From Bacteroidetes bacterium HGW-Bacteroidetes-1 (GTDB lineage: Bacteria; Bacteroidota; Bacteroidia; Bacteroidales; F082): DNA of 64,000 nucleotides. Both the position numbers and the translations under genes were made by a program. The notes beneath the pieces are model-generated. The model worked only from the letters and a program-made list of their open reading frames with translations. It had not been told where the DNA came from and did not search any database. Below are positions 1 to 9,944 of the stretch, one piece after another. Where the stretch lies: positions 41,735-105,734 of the forward strand of contig PHDU01000010.1 of the NCBI GenBank assembly GCA_002842755.1. Direction: 5' to 3'. Within the stretch, counting starts at the first letter, position 1, and every line of letters begins with the position of its first letter.

Positions 1-1702
1 CGCCAAACAAAACATCAGCAATAGCGTCGCCTGCTGTTGTCCCAAGAAACCATGTTTCGAGAATGGCAGGCACATTTTCATCCAGCCAGTTAATGGTAAG
101 GGGTCGTCCATTCATCAAAACGGCGACAACAGGTTTACCGGTAGCAAAAATAGCTTCGGCAAGCTTTTGCTGAACACCGGGAAGATCAAGCATGGTTCTG
201 CTTGCTGCCTCTCCGGACATCCAGAATGCTTCACCCAGAGCTAAAACTACAGCATCTGACTTTCTGGCGATCTCAATTGCGTTCATAAAATCATCCTTGT
301 TTTCGCCATCAACATCACATCCTTTGGTATAAAGAATCGTAGTATAAGGCAATTTCGTTTTGATTCCATCGAGCAATGAAACTGACTTTGACCAGTCGCC
401 TGCAGCTGACCAGCTTCCGATCATATCGCGTTTGCTGTCGGCCAATGGTCCGATCACAGCAATCGTTTTTAGTTTTGGGTCAAGAGGCAGCAATTGATTT
501 TCATTTTTAAGGAGAACAATTGACTTTCGTGCCATATCCTGAGCAGATACAAGAAATTCGGTTGTCATAATTTCATTTGCTTCACGTTCTGGCGAGCAGT
601 AGCGGAAAGGATCATCAAACAAACCCAATAAAAATTTAACTTTCAATATTCTTTTAACCGCCGTATTGATCAACTGCTCGTCCACTTTCTTATTCTCAAC
701 AAGGCGTGCAAGCGCTGTCTGGTAGAATCCTGACTGCATATCCATGTCAACTCCTGCATGTATTGAGAGACTTGAAGATTCAAGTGTATCTGCAGCCACA
801 CCATGGTGAAGCAACTCCATTATTGAAGTGTAATCAGTTACAACAAAGCCCTCAAAACCCCACTCTTCGCGAAGGATATCGGTCATGAGGAATTTACTGG
901 CAGTTGCAGGAACGCCATTTAAATCATTGAATGAAGTCATAACAGTAAGGGCACCAGCATCAACAGCAGCTTTATAAGGTGGAAGATAAACTTCACGCAA
1001 CTTACGTTCTGACATATCAACCGTATGATAATCACGTCCGGCCTGAGAAGCACCATAAGCTGCAAAGTGTTTCACACAAGCGACAAGTGTATTGTCATCA
1101 CCCAGACTCTGGCCCTGGAAACCTTTCACCCTTGCTTCTGCTATTCTTGAACCCAGGTAGGTATCTTCGCCGGCACCTTCAACTACGCGCCCCCAACGGG
1201 GATCAACGGAAATATCACACATTGGTGCAAATGTCCAGTGAAGACCTTCTGCAGTGGCTTCGATTGCAGCAATGCGAGCGCTCTTTTCTATAGCATCCAA
1301 ATCCCAGCTTGCTGCTTCTGCCAGTGGAACGGGAAAGATTGTGCGATGTCCATGAATAACATCGTACCCAAAAAGCAGGGGTATTTTCAAACGGGAATTC
1401 TGCAAATTTAATTCTTGTAATTTTCTTGTGTATGCAACTCCATAAGCGTTGAAAATAGCTCCGACACGACCTTGCTTGATATCTTCTTCATATTCTTTTC
1501 TTATAAATGCACCCGTTTGATCCATATCACTCGTGTAAAGGGTCAACTGACCAATTTTTTCCTCCAGCGTCATCAATGATACGATGGAATCTATTCTTGG
1601 GCCAATTTTATCTTCTTTGTCTGGAGTCTTCTTTTTTTCGGTTTGACAAGAAATGATAAGGATCATTAAAGAAGCAATAAAAAACAGCAATCTGGTCTTC
1701 AT
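1..1702 (-). CDS. GH3 beta-glucosidase lipoprotein (3' part outside window)
   Basis: This gene encodes a BglX-like glycoside hydrolase family 3 enzyme that would release glucose from the non-reducing end of beta-gluco-oligosaccharides. The start is the ATG at 1702, which gives a lipoprotein signal with lipobox ISC near residue 19. About 567 residues are visible. The N-terminal TIM barrel carries the family motif EGAGEDTYLG, and the nucleophile is the Asp of VVTDYTSIMELL, about residue 290. The second alpha/beta domain starts after KSIVLLKNENQLLPLDP. Family members have about 750 residues, so roughly 180 C-terminal residues lie beyond the window edge. It is the last visible gene of the PUL. 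Next to two GH144 proteins, the expected substrate is beta-1,2-linked gluco-oligosaccharides such as sophorose; this is inference, since GH3 also includes beta-1,3, beta-1,4 and xylosidase activities. Confidence 0.9.
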   Translation of the reverse strand, partial: MKTRLLFFIASLMILIISCQTEKKKTPDKEDKIGPRIDSIVSLMTLEEKIGQLTLYTSDMDQTGAFIRKEYEEDIKQGRVGAIFNAYGVAYTRKLQELNLQNSRLKIPLLFGYDVIHGHRTIFPVPLAEAASWDLDAIEKSARIAAIEATAEGLHWTFAPMCDISVDPRWGRVVEGAGEDTYLGSRIAEARVKGFQGQSLGDDNTLVACVKHFAAYGASQAGRDYHTVDMSERKLREVYLPPYKAAVDAGALTVMTSFNDLNGVPATASKFLMTDILREEWGFEGFVVTDYTSIMELLHHGVAADTLESSSLSIHAGVDMDMQSGFYQTALARLVENKKVDEQLINTAVKRILKVKFLLGLFDDPFRYCSPEREANEIMTTEFLVSAQDMARKSIVLLKNENQLLPLDPKLKTIAVIGPLADSKRDMIGSWSAAGDWSKSVSLLDGIKTKLPYTTILYTKGCDVDGENKDDFMNAIEIARKSDAVVLALGEAFWMSGEAASRTMLDLPGVQQKLAEAIFATGKPVVAVLMNGRPLTINWLDENVPAILETWFLGTTAGDAIADVLFG

Positions 1703-1752
1703 GGTTATTATATGTTAATACGTTAAGTGATATATTACTAAATGAGTACTTT

Positions 1753-1968
1753 TCAACTCAACACTGAAAAAGCGATAATAATTACAGCTATCGCAATCAG
1801 GCCAAGATAAGTTAGGGGACTTGAGAAATTTAAAGTATAGCCAAGCATAGGGTTTTGCTTTGGAACAATTATTCGGTAATCCATTTTGTTGTGATAAAAT
1901 ACACCCCTCCAATTATTTGGATTTTGATGCATTGAATCACGAATTTCTTTTTCATTTTTTGTTTCCAT
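1753..1968 (-). CDS. small single-span membrane protein, DUF5808-like
   Basis: A 71-residue protein starting METKNEKEIRDSM. It carries the sequence NNWRGVFYHNKMDYRIIVPK followed by GYTLNF, which resembles the short DUF5808 motif (tryptophan, then Y-N-x-x-D, a VPK segment, and a G-x-T-x-NF box). One hydrophobic helix (LGLIAIAVIIIAFSVL) ends the protein. A longer reading from 2037 would overlap the upstream gene by 17 bases and adds no recognisable sequence, so I prefer the internal ATG at 1968. It lies between the GH144 and GH3 genes on the same strand, so it is probably co-transcribed with the PUL. Its function is unknown; nothing links it directly to glycan use except its position. Confidence 0.6.
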   Translation of the reverse strand: METKNEKEIRDSMHQNPNNWRGVFYHNKMDYRIIVPKQNPMLGYTLNFSSPLTYLGLIAIAVIIIAFSVLS

Positions 1969-2020
1969 ACTTATATTTTGTATTAAGGTCAACAAACATA
2001 TCCCATAAAAAGGAAACCCT

Positions 2021-3991
2021 TTAGCGTGAGAATCCAAGCTTATTCATTCCTGCCTGAACTTCGGGTGCTGACATGAACAGATCCCAGCAAAGACCAGTTC
2101 TGTGGTTTTCAATCATAATGATGATAGGCCCCTGATCAATGACTAAATAAGAACTTGCCCACCAGGATATGTCGGGGTTAAAGGCGTCTTTGAAACCATA
2201 CTCACCCCAAAGTTTGTCACCAAGAATAAAATAAAAATGCCGCATGGCATCCATTGATTCTTCAGGAGTGTAAGGGATCGAAGAAAGCGCTGCAGAAGGT
2301 GTAATTGTACCATTATCACGTGTAGGCTCATGCACTCCATAACCTGTTGGCTCATCACTGGCAGTAAGTCCCCAGCAATCAGCGCTATAACCTAAATGAC
2401 CTCGTGGATTAAGAACACAATGTTCTCTGTTGATGAGGCTATGATTCACATTCTGTGTCCAGTAATTGGCATATTGATCTTCCAGACCTGTTGGATTCAA
2501 TCCTAAAAATGAATAATGGCTAAAGAACAAAGGTCCCCCATAATCATAACCTACTGGAAGTGGAATGCCATAAAAACTCCTTCCATTGGCAATAGCACCA
2601 TTGTTTGCCCAACCCTTGTGATAAACTGAAGCTTCGATTGGAAATGTAGTTGATGTTGCGGCCATAAAATAAGTGATTAATGCTTCATTGTATCCTCTCA
2701 CCTGCATATTCATCACCCACCCAAGATTAGGTGACCAGTGCCAATAAAGGACATCCTGACCTCCACGGGTGTACCAATCCCATTCAATCTCACTTAGCAA
2801 AGTATTTATTCTATTGATCAGTAAAAGTTCTTCGGATTGAGTTGGATCAAGATACTGCCGGACGGTCATTAAACCTGCTGCCATAAATGAAGTTTCAACA
2901 AGATCCCCACCATTATCATTTGTACTGAACGGATAAACCTGACCGGTATTTCCGTTTAGCCAATGCGGCCATACCCCGTGAAAACGATCGGCAGTTGAAA
3001 GAAAATCAGTTACTTTATCGAGATGAGAAATACCCTGCTGTCGCGTTATAAAACCTCTTTCGATACCAATTGGAATGGCCATAATACCAAATCCGCTTCC
3101 ACCAACAGTAACCACGTCGCCAGAAGTATTTCTTTCGCGTGTCATTCCACTGGAAGGGTGGGCAAAATCCCAAAAATATTTGAATGTTTGTAGCTGAACC
3201 AGATCAAGCAATGCCTCATCTGAAATAAGAGGAAACTTATTGGATGGGTCGAGTCCGGTAATAAAATAATTTGAATAGCCAGTATAATTTGCCTCATGGG
3301 TTGATTGCAACGAGGAGCTTATTTGAAAACTGTGCTTACGATAATAATCCAAATCTCCAGTATTTGTTACTGTAACCGTTTTTTTATCCTCCGACAATGT
3401 AACCTGGATACCTGGATTTGGAAATAGCGAAAAATGCTGGCTAATATTTTCACTTTCCAGAGCATCCGAGAAAGTTATTTCGATTTTTAGATCGTCAAAT
3501 TGAACATCTTTCGGATGTAAGGGATTTTCAAAATCCTTGTTGTTAATTTTGATTGATACAAGTTCCAGATTACTCATTTCAGTGGTAAAATGAACCTGAA
3601 TACCTGGAAAACTTTCGCCATTGGCTCCCTTCAAACTTTCTGCAATATTTATCACATATTCACTATTAAATTCCATTGCATTTGAAGGAGTTAATGTAAA
3701 TTGTTTACCGTCCTCCGAAAGAAAGCCTGTAATTGGCACAATCATCGTTCCCTTGCTAAGCGTAATACTTTGATTGGCGGCATTCGCATCAAGTGCTGCT
3801 GAAAAAGAAAGTATGAAATCGCTATCTATGGCTATATCTGTTGAGCTTCCCGTTAAGTTTAGTGAAGAACTACCAACCTTTATTGAAGACAACTGCAATG
3901 TTCCAACCGGTTTATCATCCTCTTTTTTATTGCATGATAAAACTGTTAGAAGTGTAAATGAAAGTAAAAAAATGCTGATAGTTTTGCTCAT
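2021..3991 (-). CDS. GH144-type endo-beta-1,2-glucanase-like lipoprotein with two N-terminal Ig-like domains
   Basis: A 656-residue protein. I start it at the ATG at 3991 rather than 4027 because MSKTISIFLLSFTLLTVLSC is a clean lipoprotein signal. Two SbsA-type (Big_5) Ig-like domains follow, at about residues 25-135 and 140-245. A glycoamylase-like catalytic domain (Pfam Glycoamylase) runs from LVQLQTFKYFWDFAHP to the C-terminus. It shows the aromatic-rich family stretches RGYNEALITYFMAATS, WGLTASDEP and DQGPIIIMIENHRTGL. Proteins of this kind in Bacteroidota are the founding members of GH144, endo-beta-1,2-glucanases. It would act at the cell surface, with the Ig domains as spacers. The catalytic half matches the protein at 9945-11363, which has no Ig domains. 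Exact activity is inferred from the family. Confidence 0.85.
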   Translation of the reverse strand: MSKTISIFLLSFTLLTVLSCNKKEDDKPVGTLQLSSIKVGSSSLNLTGSSTDIAIDSDFILSFSAALDANAANQSITLSKGTMIVPITGFLSEDGKQFTLTPSNAMEFNSEYVINIAESLKGANGESFPGIQVHFTTEMSNLELVSIKINNKDFENPLHPKDVQFDDLKIEITFSDALESENISQHFSLFPNPGIQVTLSEDKKTVTVTNTGDLDYYRKHSFQISSSLQSTHEANYTGYSNYFITGLDPSNKFPLISDEALLDLVQLQTFKYFWDFAHPSSGMTRERNTSGDVVTVGGSGFGIMAIPIGIERGFITRQQGISHLDKVTDFLSTADRFHGVWPHWLNGNTGQVYPFSTNDNGGDLVETSFMAAGLMTVRQYLDPTQSEELLLINRINTLLSEIEWDWYTRGGQDVLYWHWSPNLGWVMNMQVRGYNEALITYFMAATSTTFPIEASVYHKGWANNGAIANGRSFYGIPLPVGYDYGGPLFFSHYSFLGLNPTGLEDQYANYWTQNVNHSLINREHCVLNPRGHLGYSADCWGLTASDEPTGYGVHEPTRDNGTITPSAALSSIPYTPEESMDAMRHFYFILGDKLWGEYGFKDAFNPDISWWASSYLVIDQGPIIIMIENHRTGLCWDLFMSAPEVQAGMNKLGFSR

Positions 3992-4065
3992 TATTATCTT
4001 TATAAAAATCAGGTGTAGGACGATCAAACCCGCACCAACACCTGATTAACCTTAACTCACTAACA

Positions 4066-5334
4066 CTAAGGCTTTTCTGAATTGTACATCAATTGAATTT
4101 CTGTTGTTGTCAACACTTTATGGAATATTCTTACATCATCAAGCTGACCTCTGAAATGGTTTGCAGTTGCAATGTCATATCCACCCCATGGTTCGGCATC
4201 CCACATTGTACCAGCTCTTGACTGAACAAATCCAAAAGCAAGTTCGTTCACAACATCAGGAGCAGTTCCAGCATATTTCATACCTGTAACAGTTCTTTTT
4301 AAATCACCTTCAGGCCATAGATTAAAGTCGAAACTTTTCATCTTTTCGCTATCATAGTACAATGTACCTTTCTTTGCAGTTCCATCGTAGGTATAAGTAA
4401 CATGCAACCAGTTGTCCTTAAGTTTTGCGATCATTTGCTCAGCAGTAAGGCTTTTTGCAAAGTCCCATCCTTGCCATCCACCATTGGAAGCATCCGTTGC
4501 AAGTGCAGGGAACCACATATCTTCAGCACCTGACTGGCCATTTTCAAAACCGTATTGAATAGCAAATTTAGCACCATCGTATCCTCCAAAGATTTCAAAC
4601 TGGAAACCATAAAAAGCGCCCAATCCCATTACGAAATGGCCTTTTGGATCTCCATTCTCATTCACCTGACCTTCAGATTTGGCTTTTACCCAGAAAGAAA
4701 TTGTAAAATTGGGTGTTGTCATCAAAACATCACCATTTGGAATCTCAATAATACTGGTTGTACCGTTGAAACTAGCAGCTTTTCCCGCAGAAGCGTTACG
4801 GCCGGCAACATAGGCTACATCTATTGCAGCACTTGAGTTGTAAGTTCCAATTATATCATTGGCATTGTCTTCAAAATTCCAATGGGCAATTGCTCCTGTT
4901 GGTGCAAAAGTGCCGATTGTAGTGAAAGTTCTGTCAAATGCAGTAAGAGGCTTTGCATCCGTTGACATAATTGCACCGGAGAAAGATAGTTTGTAAAGTG
5001 TACCTGTTCCAAGTTCTGAAACTGGTGTAATCGTCATTGTTTTACCGGATGCAGTAATATTGATTTGCACATCCGTATTGTCGTAATCCTGCGTGAGTTT
5101 AATGTTTGCGGCAGAAACTGTAGCAGCATCAATGTCTGTAGAAAAAGTTGCAACAATACTAGCATCAACTGGTACTGTGTTTGGGGACGTTGCGCCGTTA
5201 AGATCTACCGTGCCAGCCAAAAGTGTGGCCAGCGTAAGATCCTTGGGTTCGTCGTCTTTTTTACAACCCTGAAAAATCATTGCCGAAGTGGCAATAGCAA
5301 AAATGAACATTAAGAGAATTTGTTTTCTTTTCAT
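4066..5334 (-). CDS. PUL surface lipoprotein: Ig-like domain plus LamG/concanavalin-like domain
   Basis: A 422-residue lipoprotein with signal MKRKQILLMFIFAIA and lipobox FQGC (Cys about residue 24). Residues about 33-140 form an SbsA/Big_5 Ig-like domain ending in TFTTIG. From GAIAHWNFEDNANDIIG the protein is a LamG/concanavalin A-like jelly roll with the typical AASFNGTTSIIEIP and FTISFWVKA strands, ending LDDVRIFHKVLTTTEIQLMY. It follows susD, where surface glycan-binding proteins (SusE/SusF-like or SGBP) usually sit, so it probably binds the PUL's glycan at the surface. Some LamG-fold proteins are hydrolases, but I see no catalytic motif. It is 31 bases from susD and on the same strand. 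Confidence 0.8.
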   Translation of the reverse strand: MKRKQILLMFIFAIATSAMIFQGCKKDDEPKDLTLATLLAGTVDLNGATSPNTVPVDASIVATFSTDIDAATVSAANIKLTQDYDNTDVQINITASGKTMTITPVSELGTGTLYKLSFSGAIMSTDAKPLTAFDRTFTTIGTFAPTGAIAHWNFEDNANDIIGTYNSSAAIDVAYVAGRNASAGKAASFNGTTSIIEIPNGDVLMTTPNFTISFWVKAKSEGQVNENGDPKGHFVMGLGAFYGFQFEIFGGYDGAKFAIQYGFENGQSGAEDMWFPALATDASNGGWQGWDFAKSLTAEQMIAKLKDNWLHVTYTYDGTAKKGTLYYDSEKMKSFDFNLWPEGDLKRTVTGMKYAGTAPDVVNELAFGFVQSRAGTMWDAEPWGGYDIATANHFRGQLDDVRIFHKVLTTTEIQLMYNSEKP

Positions 5335-5365
5335 AGCATTTAAAAATTAAGATTAATTATTGAGG

Positions 5366-6847
5366 TTAGTTCCAATTTAAATTCTGTATAAGGGTACCTT
5401 GTGAGATATCGATTTCATTCTGAGGAATGGGCAGCACTTCATGCTTACCAACAATGAAACCGAGAGGGCCTAAAACCTGTGCCGCTTTTCCTGTACGGAT
5501 AAGATCCCAGTAACGATGTCCTTCCAAAGCAAGTTCAAATCTTCTTTCGTTGAGGATAATATCGCGAAGTGCATTTTTATCCGTTTCTGTGATATCAGGC
5601 AGTATTTCGTTGTTACCTCCTCGTGCTCTGTTTCGAACCTTGTTGAGATAAACGTGCGCATCGCCAGGTTTATTGTTCTCGTTTAATGCTTCTGCAGCCA
5701 TGAGCAAAACATCTGCAAAGCGTATCAAACGACGATTATGTCCTTGTTGTGAAGCGGTATTCGATCCGGGGATCCAAACTTTCTGGTTATAACATTCACG
5801 TTCAATGATATTACCGTTATCGTCATAAACAAAATCGGGTGTTGTTCCATCTCCTAAAATCAGTATCTCATCAAGCTCCTCACCAAGATCAATAATGGTA
5901 GCATCCATTCTTGGGTCATTCTCATCAAAAGCAAAGCGAAGGTTTTCTGAAGGCCTGTTAAACCCCCATCCACGGTTTGGAGTACCACGAACACCTTGTG
6001 TATTGGCATATTGATTGCCCAGATCACTTTCAAGTTCAAAAGCACCAATTTCAAATACAGACTCAATCCCATGTTCGCCGTCGCGTGAATTGGCATGTGC
6101 GAATTCAGGCTCCAGATCATAATATTCAGTACCATTGATAACCTCAAGCGCATACTTTTCGGCATTCACAAAATCATTCTGAAAAAGATAAACTTTTGCT
6201 AAAAGTGATTTAGCCGCACCTTTGCTTGCCCGACCAAGCTCCATACTGCTATAGGCGCTTCTTTCGGGAAGCCGTGCCACAGCATACAGCAAATCAATTT
6301 CAATCTGTTCATAAATTTCGTCGGCTGTGGAACGAGGAACCTTCAAAGGAGGTGTTGTTGTAAGTACAAGCGGCACTCCACCCCATGCGCGAACAAGATC
6401 AAAATAGAAGAGACCTCTTAAAAACATAGCTTCAGCCACATAGCGTGAACGGAGATTAGTGTCCATGGAAATGAGAGGCACTTTCTCAGTTACAACATTT
6501 GCTCTTTTGATGCCTTCATAAAGTGTTGACCACCATCGATCAAGGCCATCCTGTGTAGCAGTGTGTGTAAAATTATCATAAGGACCAACTGTGTTGAGCG
6601 CATCATTTGGATTACTGCCTTTGTGTGTATCGTCCGACATAATGTCAAGGATAGGAAAACCACCTGAATGGTAATGCCAGTTACGAAGCGATGCGTAAAC
6701 AGCGTTTGTAGCCAATTGTGCATCAGAAGGACTTGTTGGAAATACCTCCTGAGTAAGTTCGCCCTGCGGTTTGATGTCAAGGAAATCCTTGCAAGAACTG
6801 ATTGATAAAATCAAGGCCAGAATTGAAAAATATTTTAATGTTTTCAT
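5366..6847 (-). CDS. SusD/RagB-family nutrient-binding outer membrane lipoprotein
   Basis: A 493-residue SusD homologue. The lipoprotein signal MKTLKYFSILALILSISSC is followed by KDFLDIKPQGEL, the usual SusD N-terminus. Other SusD features are FLRGLFYFDLVRAWGGVPLVL, AAKSLLAKVYLFQND (TPR-like helices) and the C-terminal pattern NERRFELALEGHRYWDLIRTG. SusD proteins form the lid over the SusC barrel and bind the incoming oligosaccharide. It starts 12 bases after the susC stop, so the two are translationally close, as in nearly all PULs. The ligand cannot be read from the sequence; the enzymes around it suggest beta-1,2-glucan fragments. Confidence 0.97.
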   Translation of the reverse strand: MKTLKYFSILALILSISSCKDFLDIKPQGELTQEVFPTSPSDAQLATNAVYASLRNWHYHSGGFPILDIMSDDTHKGSNPNDALNTVGPYDNFTHTATQDGLDRWWSTLYEGIKRANVVTEKVPLISMDTNLRSRYVAEAMFLRGLFYFDLVRAWGGVPLVLTTTPPLKVPRSTADEIYEQIEIDLLYAVARLPERSAYSSMELGRASKGAAKSLLAKVYLFQNDFVNAEKYALEVINGTEYYDLEPEFAHANSRDGEHGIESVFEIGAFELESDLGNQYANTQGVRGTPNRGWGFNRPSENLRFAFDENDPRMDATIIDLGEELDEILILGDGTTPDFVYDDNGNIIERECYNQKVWIPGSNTASQQGHNRRLIRFADVLLMAAEALNENNKPGDAHVYLNKVRNRARGGNNEILPDITETDKNALRDIILNERRFELALEGHRYWDLIRTGKAAQVLGPLGFIVGKHEVLPIPQNEIDISQGTLIQNLNWN

Positions 6848-6859
6848 AGTTTTCAGTTT

Positions 6860-9800
6860 TTAAAAGTTGATATTCAGACCGACAGAATAAACAGCAGATA
6901 ATGGATAAACGCCATTGTCAATTCCATTCGAAAGCACATCGTAACCACCAATCTCAGGTGTGTAGCCTGTATATTTTGTAAGCGTATAGAGGTCATTGCC
7001 TTTCACATAGAGGCGCACTTTCTGAAGCTTAATCTTTTTAACAAGATTTTCAGGCAAAGTATAACCAAACATTATATTGCGCAGTCGCAGGAAAGACCCA
7101 TCCTGAATAAAATAATCAGACGGTGAATAGTTGTACCCACCAAAAGAAGGCCTTGGAATGTTGTTACTTGTCCCCTCTCCTGTCCAGTGATCTCTTACAT
7201 AACCTTCAAAATTATAGGGATCAGGCCGCACAACATCTTTACCATTAAAAATCTTATTTCCGGTTTGACCTTGAAGATCAAGTGAAAAATCGAAAGCTTT
7301 GTAGGCAAGTTCGAAGTTTATGCCAAAAATGAATTTGGGAATTGGTGAGCCGATATAGGTTCTATCCAGTCCGTTGATTTTTCCATCGTCATTCGTGTCC
7401 ACAAAACGCAGATCACCAACACCGGCAAGAGACTGATGCGGGTATGCATCTAACTCAGCTAGGTTTTGAAATATTCCGTCTGTAACAAATCCATAAAAGG
7501 CGCCAATAGGAAGTCCAACACGGCTAAGGGTTACAGGTTGACCATTTCCAAGATATCCTCCCATCAGGACAGAATCAATCCCGCTGTTGCCGCCAATAGC
7601 AAGTACTTCATTGTAAATAGTGGTTCCGAGAATACCTACTCCATAGGTGAAGTCACGTTTTGTTTCACGCCACCGGATATTGAATTCATACCCGCTGTTT
7701 AGCACTGAAGCAGCATTATAACGAACGCGTTGACCTTGTCCGTTACCTAGGTGCCCAGGTGTGGACAATTCAACTAAAATATCGTCGGTGACTCTTCTGT
7801 AATAATCAAATTCACCGGTCAGCCTGTTATTGAGCACGCCTACCTCAAGTCCGATGTCAGTTTGTGTTGTACTTTCCCAGATGAGATCAGGGTTTCCGCT
7901 TTTTCCATAGGTTGCGGCAGGATAAGAAGCATCAGGATTTGAAAAAACTGCAAAAAGGCCTGAATTTACGCGTGAGAAACGATCAAAATAGGAGATTTTT
8001 TCATTGCCGATCATACCCCAGCTTGCCCTTAGCTTTAGCATTGTAATCACTGGGAAATCCTTCATAAATTCTTCATTTGCGATGTTCCAGCCAGCAGCAA
8101 ATGAAGGGAAATTTGAAAAACGGTTTTCAGGAGCGAACTTTGATGATCCGTCTCGTCGGAAAGTGACGGTGAAAATATATCGGCTATCATAGGTATAATT
8201 TACACGTGCCAATACAGACATCATACTATAATACAAGCCAGCATCAACACCATTACCAATACTTTGCAAAGTATTTATATTATTGGCCTCATCCATGATA
8301 TACGGAGGTATAATATACCAGAAATCACGTTCATCACGTATGATGTTTCTACCTGATAAGTTAAAATATTCTGATCTGGATTTTTGCATTGTAAAGCCTG
8401 CAACAGAGTTGAAACTATGCTTTCCAAATGTCTTTAAATGAGAAAGCGTGTTTTCCCAAAGCCAGTTCAGATTTTCGTTGCTTCCTTTATACAGGTTACT
8501 GAATTCAATATCTTGCTGAGAGGCTGTGCCATCAGGATTAAAGACTGTATAAGCAGGAGTAAAGCTTGTTGATTTGTTGTAAGCTGCATCAATTCCAAAA
8601 CTTGTCTTTAACGTAAAATCTTTATGAATTTTTGCTTCGGCAAAAATATTTCCTACGCCACGGAGGCCATTGTTGTAGCTATTGGAATACTCCAGATCAG
8701 CCAAAGGGTTGCCAACATTGTAAACCACACCGAAGCTACCATCTTCATAATAAGGTTCAAGCAGTGGCTGAGCGCGATAAACGGCGTAAGTCACACCCGG
8801 GGCATTACGCCGCTGATAGGGCGCTATTGTAATATTGTTTCCGAAAGTTACATTTTTAAAGAGCCGATAAGTATTGTTTAATTTAAGCGAAAGCCTTTGA
8901 TAATTCGACTTTGGAATAATCCCATCCTGCTGGAACAGACCAATACCAACATAATAATCGGCTGCAGGGGTAGAACCTGAAATCGACAGCTGATGACTCT
9001 GCTTTGGAGCAGCTCTGAAGATTAAATCCTGCCAATCTGTATTTGGAACAGCGTCAACATTATTGTACGAACCGGGTCTTATTACATTAGAGACACTTGC
9101 AAATTCTTTACCGGATAACAAATCAATTTTCCTTGCAAGTTGTTGAATTCCATATTCACTGGATAGGGTTACGACTGGCTTCCCTACTTCGCTTGCACCT
9201 CTGTTTGTGCTTATAAGAATCACACCATTTGCACCACGCGAACCGTAAATGGCAGTCGCGGAAGCATCTTTCAAAACCTCCATCGACGCAATATCACCAG
9301 AACTTAAGAATGAAATATCATCTAAAATAACTCCATCAACAACGTATATTGGTGCAGAATTATTAAAAGTTCCGACACCCCTGACACGTACAGAAAGCCC
9401 TGCTCCCGGAGCCCCGCTTGTTGTTGTAACCTGCACTCCGGTTACTTTTCCTTGAAGGGCTTGTGTCGGATCACTCGAAGTGATTTTTCTGATATCCTCC
9501 GATTTAATCGAACTAACCGCACCTGTAAGGTCGCTTTTACGGACAGTACCGTATCCGATAACTACTATTTCATCGAGTAGTTGTTTTGATTCCTTCAAAG
9601 CAATATTTAAAGTATTACCAGACCCCACTTCAACTTCCTGAACCTCATATCCGGTATATGAAAATACCAGAATTTTATCTTCCGGAAGAATCTCAAGCGA
9701 ATATCTTCCGTCAAGATCAGATGCAGCGCCACGTGTGGTATTTTTTATTACAATATTTACTCCCGGCAAAGTTTCTCCGGTTTCCGCTGTTGTAACCACA

Positions 9801-9913
9801 CCCTGCACCAGCCTTTGCGAAAAAGCACCTGCAGAAAGCAGCATGGCCGTTCCTGTTATGACAATGACCCTCCATGAAAAGAGCATCTTACGTAAATTAA
9901 TTTTCATAATCAT
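6860..9913 (-). CDS. SusC/RagA-family TonB-dependent outer membrane transporter
   Basis: A 1017-residue SusC homologue that imports oligosaccharides across the outer membrane using TonB energy. The open frame reaches 10000, but that would overlap the upstream GH144 gene. The ATG at 9913 (or 9907) gives the signal peptide MIMKINLRKMLFSW...GAFSQ and avoids the overlap. A carboxypeptidase D regulatory-like domain (VQGVVTTAETGETLPGVNI) comes first. The plug follows: the SusC signature VVIGYGTVRKSDLTGAVSSI, RVRGVGTFNNSAPIYVVDG and AIYGSRGANGVILISTNRG. The beta-barrel ends in SVGLNINF with a terminal Phe. It pairs with the susD gene downstream. Confidence 0.97.
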   Translation of the reverse strand: MIMKINLRKMLFSWRVIVITGTAMLLSAGAFSQRLVQGVVTTAETGETLPGVNIVIKNTTRGAASDLDGRYSLEILPEDKILVFSYTGYEVQEVEVGSGNTLNIALKESKQLLDEIVVIGYGTVRKSDLTGAVSSIKSEDIRKITSSDPTQALQGKVTGVQVTTTSGAPGAGLSVRVRGVGTFNNSAPIYVVDGVILDDISFLSSGDIASMEVLKDASATAIYGSRGANGVILISTNRGASEVGKPVVTLSSEYGIQQLARKIDLLSGKEFASVSNVIRPGSYNNVDAVPNTDWQDLIFRAAPKQSHQLSISGSTPAADYYVGIGLFQQDGIIPKSNYQRLSLKLNNTYRLFKNVTFGNNITIAPYQRRNAPGVTYAVYRAQPLLEPYYEDGSFGVVYNVGNPLADLEYSNSYNNGLRGVGNIFAEAKIHKDFTLKTSFGIDAAYNKSTSFTPAYTVFNPDGTASQQDIEFSNLYKGSNENLNWLWENTLSHLKTFGKHSFNSVAGFTMQKSRSEYFNLSGRNIIRDERDFWYIIPPYIMDEANNINTLQSIGNGVDAGLYYSMMSVLARVNYTYDSRYIFTVTFRRDGSSKFAPENRFSNFPSFAAGWNIANEEFMKDFPVITMLKLRASWGMIGNEKISYFDRFSRVNSGLFAVFSNPDASYPAATYGKSGNPDLIWESTTQTDIGLEVGVLNNRLTGEFDYYRRVTDDILVELSTPGHLGNGQGQRVRYNAASVLNSGYEFNIRWRETKRDFTYGVGILGTTIYNEVLAIGGNSGIDSVLMGGYLGNGQPVTLSRVGLPIGAFYGFVTDGIFQNLAELDAYPHQSLAGVGDLRFVDTNDDGKINGLDRTYIGSPIPKFIFGINFELAYKAFDFSLDLQGQTGNKIFNGKDVVRPDPYNFEGYVRDHWTGEGTSNNIPRPSFGGYNYSPSDYFIQDGSFLRLRNIMFGYTLPENLVKKIKLQKVRLYVKGNDLYTLTKYTGYTPEIGGYDVLSNGIDNGVYPLSAVYSVGLNINF

Positions 9914-9944
9914 GTTTTTTATGTTGATTGTTCTTGCAAATAGA

